From assembly GCA_964618215.1 (NCBI GenBank), contig CAZTZE010000017.1, positions 8,645-72,644 of the forward strand: a stretch of 64,000 bases of DNA, in the 5' to 3' direction. This stretch comes from CG2-30-58-95 sp964618215. GTDB taxonomy: Bacteria; Chloroflexota; Anaerolineae; Anaerolineales; Villigracilaceae. This document shows, piece after piece, positions 59,156 through 64,000 of this stretch. Numbering within the stretch: position 1 is the stretch's first letter; each line of letters opens with the position of its first letter. The position numbers were made by a program, and so were the translations under genes. The notes beneath the pieces were generated by a model, which was not told where the DNA came from, did no database searches, and saw only the letters and a list, made by a program, of their open reading frames with translations.

Positions 59156-59497
59156 CATCAATCCCGAAAAATCCACAGCCTTATCCGACCAATCTTTTGC
59201 CTGCACGGAAAGCAGGATGCGTTGTTTGGGATTTCGGCTGGCTTCCTCCCAGGCGCGCTGCCAAAGCGTGATCATGGTCTGCATTCGGACAAGTTCTGCC
59301 GCTGTTTCAGGCTCGGCATCGGCGGCTGTCCATTCGATGAGGTGTTTGGCTTCATCGAGTAAATTTGAAACGATTTCAGGGTCGGTTGCCCTTCTGGCGG
59401 AGGATGAAATGCGGCCAAGAGTGGCTGCAAGACCACCGAGACGGCGTGGGAGAGGATCGCGCAGAAATCGTTCGCGGAGTTTTTCCCTGTCTTTCAT
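59153..59497 (-). CDS. Hypothetical helical protein paired with DUF5674, 114 aa
   Basis: I do not recognise the family. It is mostly helical, Arg/Ala-rich and soluble (LRERFLRDPLPRRLGGLAAT, then IVSNLLDEAKHLIEWTAADA). It overlaps the DUF5674-like gene by four bases, so the two are a pair. The location between toxin-antitoxin modules suggests a similar use, but there is no direct evidence. Confidence 0.7.
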   Translation of the reverse strand: MKDREKLRERFLRDPLPRRLGGLAATLGRISSSARRATDPEIVSNLLDEAKHLIEWTAADAEPETAAELVRMQTMITLWQRAWEEASRNPKQRILLSVQAKDWSDKAVDFSGLM

Positions 59498-59832
59498 TTC
59501 ACGCCTCCGAGAATTTCTCTCGTCACAGACTCAACCTGTTTGCGGAGATTATCATCTTGAATCAAAATGCCCCGATTTCCAAGTCGCGGTCGAATGTTGA
59601 TCAAAGATTCAAATTCGATACGTTGCTCGTTTGGGTACCAATTGGCGCCCCATAAATCATCCTGCTCGCTGCCATCATCCAGTAATACAGTCTCGCAGTC
59701 GGCGTGCATTTCTCCACCACCGGACAATATGCGGCGGCGAATATCCACGACAATTTTGATCATGCTCTCGTATTGCTGGAGCATTTCCTGAATCAGTTCC
59801 GGTGTAGCCGATTGTCTGAGAAGATGGATCAT
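59494..59832 (-). CDS. DUF5674-like protein, 112 aa
   Basis: Soluble protein with IVVDIRRRILSGGGEMHADC, then VLLDDGSEQDDLWGANWYP and FESLINIRPR. This is the pattern of the DUF5674 family, of unknown function, which I recall from cyanobacteria and related genomes in small two-gene units. It begins 6 bases behind the nucleotidyltransferase gene. Confidence 0.75.
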   Translation of the reverse strand: MIHLLRQSATPELIQEMLQQYESMIKIVVDIRRRILSGGGEMHADCETVLLDDGSEQDDLWGANWYPNEQRIEFESLINIRPRLGNRGILIQDDNLRKQVESVTREILGGVK

Positions 59833-59838
59833 AGTGTG

Positions 59839-60150
59839 TCATTCTTTTTCATAAAACACGACTCCCACCCGCTGAATATGTTCTATAAAATCGGGGTCGG
59901 TGAGCTGCTCGAAAATGGACAGATCTATCTTGTAGGGCAGGAACAGGTCGTCGAGTGCGCGGTTGATTTTGTAGAGGAGGTCAAGGGACAGGTCTTTGCC
60001 GCGCAGAGTCAGGTCAATATCGGAACCGTTTTTATAATTTCCTTTGGCGCGCGAGCCGTACAGCACGGCATTTTCCACCTGCGGGAATTGGGTAAAGACC
60101 GCGCTGATTTTTCGAATGGTGGTTTTCTTCAACCCGAATTGCAGGGTCAT
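59839..60150 (-). CDS. MNT-type nucleotidyltransferase (HI0073/MntA-like)
   Basis: 103 residues. The minimal nucleotidyltransferase site is GSRAKGNYKNGSDIDL (Gly32-Ser33, Asp44, Asp46), preceded by FPQVENAVLY. It pairs with the HI0074-type helical partner just upstream and overlaps it by four bases. Such pairs act as toxin-antitoxin systems, with the nucleotidyltransferase as antitoxin, in several tested cases. Confidence 0.88.
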   Translation of the reverse strand: MTLQFGLKKTTIRKISAVFTQFPQVENAVLYGSRAKGNYKNGSDIDLTLRGKDLSLDLLYKINRALDDLFLPYKIDLSIFEQLTDPDFIEHIQRVGVVFYEKE

Positions 60151-60569
60151 GCTTCTTCCCTTTGCAAGGCTTTCATCTTGCTCTGCAACTTTTCGTATTC
60201 GGCAAAGTACGAATGAATCACGTCAGAAACGATTTTGGCGGCGGTGGCTTCGTTGTAGGTGTGCGTAGTCAGGTTGCGGCTTTCGATCATTTGCATCCAG
60301 GTTTCGCCGTTCTCGATCAAACCTGCCTCGAAGGCTTCGCGGGTTGTGTCTTTCGAACCATACATATTTTTCACGCCGCGATTTTCCAGGAAGTCTTTCA
60401 AAGTATTCCAAGCCAGTTCGTGGGTGTATTCGAACGCCTGGATCAAGCCCTGTTCTTCCAGTTTTGAGAGTTCGCGCTGTTCCGATAACTTTACGGCTTC
60501 TTCCAATTGACCAAGAGCTTTGTTGAAATTATTGTATCTCTGAATCCAGCGGATGTCTTTTGTGGTCAT
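60147..60569 (-). CDS. HEPN-like nucleotidyltransferase partner (HI0074 family)
   Basis: 140 residues, all helical: RYNNFNKALGQLEEAVKLSE, then QGLIQAFEYTHELAWNTLKD and LTTHTYNEATAAKIVSDVIH. This is the HI0074-type bundle, related to HEPN, that binds an MNT partner. The TTHTYN motif replaces the Rx4-6H of nuclease-type HEPNs. It precedes its partner by four-base overlap. Confidence 0.87.
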   Translation of the reverse strand: MTTKDIRWIQRYNNFNKALGQLEEAVKLSEQRELSKLEEQGLIQAFEYTHELAWNTLKDFLENRGVKNMYGSKDTTREAFEAGLIENGETWMQMIESRNLTTHTYNEATAAKIVSDVIHSYFAEYEKLQSKMKALQREEA

Positions 60570-60591
60570 CGAAAATCTCCTTTCCGATTTA

Positions 60592-60635
60592 GCGCAGGAG
60601 TTCCAAACACCTCTTCGCCAGCACCGCGGCGACAG
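60592..60635 (-). pseudogene. Second duplicated 3' end of the FAD-subunit gene (short copy)
   Basis: On the minus strand this encodes VAAVLAKRCLELLR and a stop, matching the last residues of the intact gene at 62202 (VAAVLAKRCLEEIKR). It is only about 44 bases long and lies directly between the HepT-like gene and the HI0074-like gene. Confidence 0.82.
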
Positions 60636-60642
60636 ATGAATG

Positions 60643-60996
60643 CTATTCTCCAGGAGGCGGCGGCAAAACCGCTTCCAATTGGGGAATTAATGCCGGCACA
60701 TGGACAGTGGCAACCAGCCACATTCGTTCCTGCTTGATTTCGGCGTACTCATGCGCGAGTACGTTGCGCTGGGCAAGGATGCGTCCCCACGGAATCTCGG
60801 GATGGTCATTTTTGAAATCCTCCGAGATTCGACGGGAGGCTTCGCCGATGATCTCGACACAGCGCTCGATGGCAAGTTGTAATTTTCGGTCACGCAGGAA
60901 TTCTTCAAAGCGCATGTCAGCCATAAACTCTTGAATGGTCCGGGCAGAGTCGAGCATGTCCCAAAGATATGCTGCGTCTCTCTCAATGGGCAACAT
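60643..60996 (-). CDS. hepT: HEPN toxin HepT (DUF86)
   Basis: 117 residues. KLQLAIERCVEIIGEASRRI, then RNVLAHEYAEI carries the RNase motif R-x4-H-x-Y (Arg77, His82, Tyr84), as in HepT. It pairs with MntA (next gene upstream) whose stop overlaps its start by 14 bases. HepT is the toxin and MntA neutralises it by adding AMP, as known from Shewanella and other HEPN/MNT pairs. Confidence 0.92.
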   Translation of the reverse strand: MLPIERDAAYLWDMLDSARTIQEFMADMRFEEFLRDRKLQLAIERCVEIIGEASRRISEDFKNDHPEIPWGRILAQRNVLAHEYAEIKQERMWLVATVHVPALIPQLEAVLPPPPGE

Positions 60997-61378
60997 AGAA
61001 TATCTCCCGTCCGTTCAAAATGGAATGACGGCGATATGGGTTGCGGAGGGCTTCTTTTTCCACCAGATCAACCTTGCGGCCAAACATCTTCTCCAGTTCT
61101 TCCGTCATTTCGATCAGGTCCCAGAGACTCCAGTTTGCTTCATGCTGGAAACTGACCAGCACATCCACATCGCTGTCCAGGTGGAAATCCTCTCGTAATA
61201 CTGAACCAAAAAGGGAGAACTCGGAAATATCCCAGCGTTTGCAGAACGCGGCAACTTTGGCCTTGCTCAAAGGGATTCGTTGTGCGAGCAGGGTGGCTTT
61301 AGCCTTGCCGTAGCCAGCAACATATTCGGCGGGCATTTCCGCAATTTTTCGAGGTTTGGTTGCGGGTAGTTTCTTCAT
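60983..61378 (-). CDS. mntA: MntA-type nucleotidyltransferase antitoxin
   Basis: 131 residues. The N-terminal part has a helical segment (KAKVAAFCKRW), then the site LFGSVLREDFHLDSDVDVL (Gly58-Ser59, Asp70, Asp72). ATG at 61378 is chosen because it directly follows the tail of a duplicated gene end (stop at 61394). The 3' end overlaps hepT. Confidence 0.9.
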   Translation of the reverse strand: MKKLPATKPRKIAEMPAEYVAGYGKAKATLLAQRIPLSKAKVAAFCKRWDISEFSLFGSVLREDFHLDSDVDVLVSFQHEANWSLWDLIEMTEELEKMFGRKVDLVEKEALRNPYRRHSILNGREIFYVAH

Positions 61379-61393
61379 ATTTTTTCTTTTCAC

Positions 61394-61500
61394 TAAAGTT
61401 CTTCCAAACACCTCTTCGCCAGCGTCGCGGCGATGTCCATGCGGTACTCCGCGGAAGCCCACTCGTCCGTGGCTTCGTGCCAGGCGTTGCGCGCCGCGGC
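61394..61500 (-). pseudogene. Duplicated 3' end of the FAD-subunit gene (long copy)
   Basis: On the minus strand this encodes ARNAWHEATDEWASAEYRMD, then IAATLAKRCLEEL and a stop. It matches residues about 222-258 of the intact protein at 62202 (ARNAAQDAADEWASADYRSE, then VAAVLAKRCLEEIKR). Several differences, including synonymous ones, show it is diverged rather than a recent copy. Confidence 0.9.
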
Positions 61501-61503
61501 TGG

Positions 61504-61887
61504 TTACCGCTTGTAAGGCTGGATTGTCTTGAGTTCTTTTATCACCCCATAGTGTTTCTTGTTGAACGTCGCCAATTTCGCGTTGACTCCGATAGCGGTT
61601 GCGGCAATCAAGGCATCCAATAGACCGAGTTGATGGTTGAGATGGTACGCGGCAAAACGCTTTAGGGCAAATTCACATTGTTCAGGTTCGGCCCAATAAA
61701 TTGAGAACCTGCTCAGTGATTTCTCAACGGTGGTTTGTTCGCGCGAGTTTGGGCAACCTTGTAACAGTTCCATCACAACCAGGCCAGGCAAGCCGAGTTC
61801 CTGTTCGCGTGCCGACTCAAGCCATTCTTTTGCAGGCTCGAAGCCGCGCAGGTAGTCAATCATGACGTCTGTGTCGAGCAGGATCAT
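61504..61887 (-). CDS. PIN-domain toxin (VapC-like)
   Basis: 127 residues. The RNase site residues are Asp5 (LLDTDV), Glu40 (LVVMELLQG) and Asp91 (GLLDALIAATA); the fourth acidic residue of typical PINs is not obvious near residue 110. It overlaps its antitoxin gene by four bases. tRNA or rRNA cleavage is the usual PIN activity. Confidence 0.9.
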   Translation of the reverse strand: MILLDTDVMIDYLRGFEPAKEWLESAREQELGLPGLVVMELLQGCPNSREQTTVEKSLSRFSIYWAEPEQCEFALKRFAAYHLNHQLGLLDALIAATAIGVNAKLATFNKKHYGVIKELKTIQPYKR

Positions 61888-62147
61888 TGTGTTTTACTCC
61901 GTTGCTCCGCCTGCCTTCGCAGGGAACGCGCAAACTCAAGGCTGTCGCCAATATCTTTGCGATCAGCCCAAATACCAAATAGATCAGACCGAAGCAGGTC
62001 GGCGGCGGTCATGGTTTTTACTTTTTTCTTGCCATTCTCAACGAGCACGATCACTTCCGCGGTGTCGCCAGCCTTGAGGGATTGCGAGCGGAGGTTGATG
62101 ACGCCGCCGCGCTTGACAGTTACTTTTTGTCTGAATGCAGTAATCAT
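61884..62147 (-). CDS. Antitoxin of the PIN pair, AbrB-like
   Basis: 87 residues. The N-terminal QKVTVKRGGVINLRSQSLKA and AGDTAEVIVLVE look like a swapped-hairpin AbrB/SpoVT-type DNA-binding part, and the tail binds the toxin. It overlaps the toxin start by four bases. It lies 54 bases behind the FAD-subunit stop. A pair-level autoregulator is expected. Confidence 0.85.
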   Translation of the reverse strand: MITAFRQKVTVKRGGVINLRSQSLKAGDTAEVIVLVENGKKKVKTMTAADLLRSDLFGIWADRKDIGDSLEFARSLRRQAEQRSKTQ

Positions 62148-62201
62148 AGTTTGCTCCTGAACTCCGTTTGAAGTTCAATTCTATTTTATCATCTCGCGAT
62201 T

Positions 62202-62978
62202 CTATCTTTTGATTTCTTCCAAGCACCTCTTCGCCAGCACCGCCGCGACCTCGCTGCGATAGTCGGCGCTGGCCCACTCGTCCGCGGCGTCCTGAGCGGC
62301 GTTGCGGGCGGCCATTTCCATGCCGGTTGCATCGTTGCCATCCAGCGCCAGTGTCGGCGATTTGCCCCACCCGCCAATGACCAGCCGCGTCCGCCCGGCA
62401 GGCCATTGCGCCAGCGCGGCGCAGACGATCGGCCGGTCCGCGGGTGTCCGGGCGACGGATTCGTAAGATAGTTTCACGTTCAGTGGGATTACGATTTTGG
62501 TGATCAGTTTGCCGTGTAGGGTCTCTGTTCGATACGGCAGCAAGTCACCGAGACTGATCACTGAATACTGATTACTGAACACTGTGCACTTCGCGTCCAA
62601 TGCCAGCATTACGGTAGCAAACGGCGAACGTCCATCCGCGCTGACCAGTGTCCCGGCGACGGTAGCGACCTGGCGCAGGTTGTAAGTTGTTTCCATGCGG
62701 ATGGTTTCTTGCAGCGCAGGCGGGATATGCTCCGAATCGAGCAGGGCTTGCAGGGTGGCTGTCGCGCCGATCTCCAGGCGCTGCCCTGAGCCTGCCGAAG
62801 GGTTGTTCCCACTTTTGTTTATTTTATTCAAGCCCAGGGCTTGCAAGTCCACGACGGAAAATCGCTCCACCGATGGGCGGTTGAGCAGCGTTCCGCCGCC
62901 AAGCGGACAAGTGTTGGGCCTGGCAAGCAATCTCAGGGCTTCTTCCAGAGTTTGAGGGCGATGGTATTCGGTAATCAT
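62202..62978 (-). CDS. FAD-binding subunit of a molybdopterin dehydrogenase (CoxM/XdhB family)
   Basis: 258 residues. The FAD motif LARPNTCPLGGGTLLN (about 19-34) and TTYNLRQVATVAGTLVSADG (about 101-120) are clear. It transfers electrons from the Fe-S clusters of the hydroxylase. Two in-frame repeat-like stretches occur: NPSAGSGQR (about 64-72) and CTVFSNQYSVISLGD (about 133-147). The start at 62978 gives a standard N terminus. It carries the same direction as the hydroxylase, which lies 13 kb downstream. Its 3' end is the source of the tail copies at 61394 and 60592. Confidence 0.88.
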   Translation of the reverse strand: MITEYHRPQTLEEALRLLARPNTCPLGGGTLLNRPSVERFSVVDLQALGLNKINKSGNNPSAGSGQRLEIGATATLQALLDSEHIPPALQETIRMETTYNLRQVATVAGTLVSADGRSPFATVMLALDAKCTVFSNQYSVISLGDLLPYRTETLHGKLITKIVIPLNVKLSYESVARTPADRPIVCAALAQWPAGRTRLVIGGWGKSPTLALDGNDATGMEMAARNAAQDAADEWASADYRSEVAAVLAKRCLEEIKR

Positions 62979-62994
62979 ATTCGTCTCGCTTGTC

Positions 62995-63170
62995 TGAATA
63001 GAGAGCATTCGGAAACTACAATTTACCGGAGACACTTGCACCCCGTTCGGGCCGGGAGCCCGCCGGGGCGAGACGGCCTGCTGCAAGTGCAGGTGTAAAC
63101 GGAGATGAACAGTGATGTGAAGATGAACAGAGTCATTTTGGCAAAAAACCACGTCCAAAACTGGAATTCA
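62995..63170. repeat. Intergenic dispersed repeat, copy B (inverted partner of 7905-8100)
   Basis: In reverse complement it reads gttttggacgtgg, caaaatgactctgttcatct, cctgcacttgcagcag, an extra GC-rich piece (about 63043-63076), ggtgcaagtgtctccgg and taaattgtagtttccgaa. It lies ahead of the FAD-subunit gene. The extra piece forms its own hairpin (cccgttcggg and cccgccgggg). Confidence 0.75.
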
Positions 63171-63258
63171 GACTGTGTGATGGTCGTCATGCCTCTATTA
63201 TAACAAGACACCGGTCATCTTGACTGATTCAACCCTCAGATGAGTTAGATCATTAATA

Positions 63259-63717
63259 TTAATCTGGATACACTTTCCAGCCCAGCTTTTCCAGGATATC
63301 TGGATCAGGTGATTCAGGCAGGTTCATCAGGAGAGCGTTGGCCTCGGCCAGCAGAGTGCCATCCTGGCTATAGATGGCGGAGGTGGCTTCGGCGATGCGT
63401 CCCTTATCCTTGCCAGCCCGGCCGATGATCTTCAGCGGTTGCCCAACGGGTACATTTTTACGGTAACGCACTTCCAGCTTGGCGGTGAACATGAAGCGGG
63501 GTGGGAAATTGCCCATGTGGGCGCGACCGGCCGTCTCGTCCAGGATAGTGGCGACGATGCCGCCGTGCAGAACGCCAGGATAACCCTGAAAATGTTCAGG
63601 CGCAATATAGTCTGCCGTCACTTCACCTGGGCCGCTTTCATAGAACTTCAAATGCAGGCCGATGGGATTTTCGATGCCACAGACGAAACATTGACGCGAG
63701 TTGGGTTGTTTGTTCAT
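63259..63717 (-). CDS. PaaI-type hotdog-fold thioesterase
   Basis: 152 residues. FVCGIENPIGLHLKFYESG is followed by PEHFQGYPGVLHGGIVATIL with the catalytic D in LDETAG, then MFTAKLEVRYRKNVPVG. This is the pattern of PaaI-like acyl-CoA thioesterases. Substrate is unknown. A 280-base gap with repeat copy B separates it from the FAD-subunit gene. Confidence 0.88.
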   Translation of the reverse strand: MNKQPNSRQCFVCGIENPIGLHLKFYESGPGEVTADYIAPEHFQGYPGVLHGGIVATILDETAGRAHMGNFPPRFMFTAKLEVRYRKNVPVGQPLKIIGRAGKDKGRIAEATSAIYSQDGTLLAEANALLMNLPESPDPDILEKLGWKVYPD

Positions 63718-63812
63718 GTGAGTATGATAGGCTCCTTATGTTGGATTAAATGTTTTGCCTTGTGAGTAAACACCGAATAGGGCTTTCTCAAAGTCGGGAA
63801 AAACCGAAAACT

Positions 63813-63901
63813 TGTCACCCTGAGGACGCGTTCTTGGCGTCCGAAGGGTCTCCTGCACCGTTTTGGAGATGCTTCGGGCAAAGAACGCCCTCAGCATGAC
63901 A
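63813..63901. repeat. REP-like dispersed repeat, copy 3
   Basis: Opens with ttgtcaccctgaggacgcgt and closes with ctcagcatgaca, with cgaagggtctcc and gcttcgggcaaag inside, like the copies at 19998 and 37993. Confidence 0.8.
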
Positions 63902-63954
63902 GTGTCAAGGGACTTTGAAAAAGCCATGAAACACCAAAAATTACCTCTGTCAAC

Positions 63955-63995
63955 CCAAAGTAGAAATGTCACCTGATTTCCAAAGTAGAAATGTC
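63955..63995. repeat. Direct repeat at the window edge, possible mobile-element end
   Basis: The 16-mer ccaaagtagaaatgtc occurs at 63955-63970 and 63980-63995, a period of 25 bases. Such stacked short direct repeats resemble the subterminal repeats of IS21-type elements, but the element would lie outside the window. The region 63718-64000 has no gene. Confidence 0.4.
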
Positions 63996-64000
63996 CCCGC

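Noticed and set aside
63000..63158. N-terminal extension of the FAD-subunit gene
   Set aside because: The extension is read from repeat copy B; the ATG at 62978 begins the family N terminus.
1..64000. CRISPR arrays, rRNA genes, complete insertion sequences or prophage genes
   Set aside because: No regularly spaced repeats with unique spacers, rRNA-like sequence or transposase/integrase genes were seen; the tandem array at 49 kb has no spacers.

Overview
The window reads as chromosome from an anaerobic, mid-to-high GC bacterium, most likely Chloroflexota of the Anaerolineae type. This is an inference from the gene mix: an EF-P with Arg at its tip, adjacent fabF/fabH, tungsten and molybdenum enzymes, proteins with a zinc ribbon plus one membrane segment, and many dispersed palindromic repeats inside and outside genes. 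No 16S/23S rRNA, CRISPR array or complete insertion sequence is visible.

Layout. (1) 0-11.9 kb, plus strand: housekeeping genes including tRNA-Arg, thiol peroxidase, Hsp20, Lon, a response regulator, GNAT, MogA, EF-P, a HAD-DinB fusion, FabF, FabH, TatA and a TSUP permease. (2) 12-25.5 kb, mostly minus strand: acyl-CoA dehydrogenase, a YedF/DsrE-type protein, YwiC-like membrane protein, a sulfur-handling group (DsrE-like, DsrC/TusE-like, SQR-like flavoprotein, ArsR regulator), a DinG-type exonuclease-helicase, PlsX and a divergent tRNA-Leu with its own promoter and terminator. (3) 25.5-32.9 kb, minus strand: six unfamiliar co-directional genes for zinc-ribbon and membrane proteins around a 1040-residue exported protein with a possible transglutaminase-like triad. 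This is the best candidate here for an undescribed system. (4) 32.9-35.5 kb: a toxin-antitoxin pair beside an amino-acid ABC permease gene, followed by a second, broken copy of that gene's 3' end, then the binding protein. (5) 35.7-39.8 kb, plus strand: SCP2-like protein, tungsten aldehyde:ferredoxin oxidoreductase and NAD(P)HX repair enzyme. (6) 39.9-49.1 kb, minus strand: SPFH-HTH fusion, XdhC, tungstate-type ABC transporter, CBS-DHH pyrophosphatase, a small TA-like pair, and a fused Fe-S/molybdopterin hydroxylase. (7) 49.1-62.2 kb: a defence and toxin-antitoxin island with a 107-bp tandem repeat, two DUF559 genes, a phosphodiesterase-type phosphatase, an orphan small-RNA candidate, a CcrM-like methylase with an extra C-terminal domain, a type I restriction system and three toxin-antitoxin modules. 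(8) 62.2-64 kb: the FAD subunit of the hydroxylase and a thioesterase.

The tungstate transporter, XdhC, MogA, AOR and the hydroxylase subunits form a coherent W/Mo economy. The FAD subunit gene (62.2-63.0 kb) is separated from its Fe-S/Mo partner (46.0-49.1 kb) by the defence island, so the operon looks split.

The most striking structural pattern concerns gene tails. Behind the FAD-subunit gene, toxin-antitoxin modules alternate with diverged copies of that gene's last codons (61394-61500 and 60592-60635). The same layout recurs at 32.9-33.8 kb, where a toxin-antitoxin pair sits between the intact 3' end of the permease gene and a second copy of it. This suggests a repeated mechanism that adds modules behind host genes while duplicating or swapping the host gene tail.
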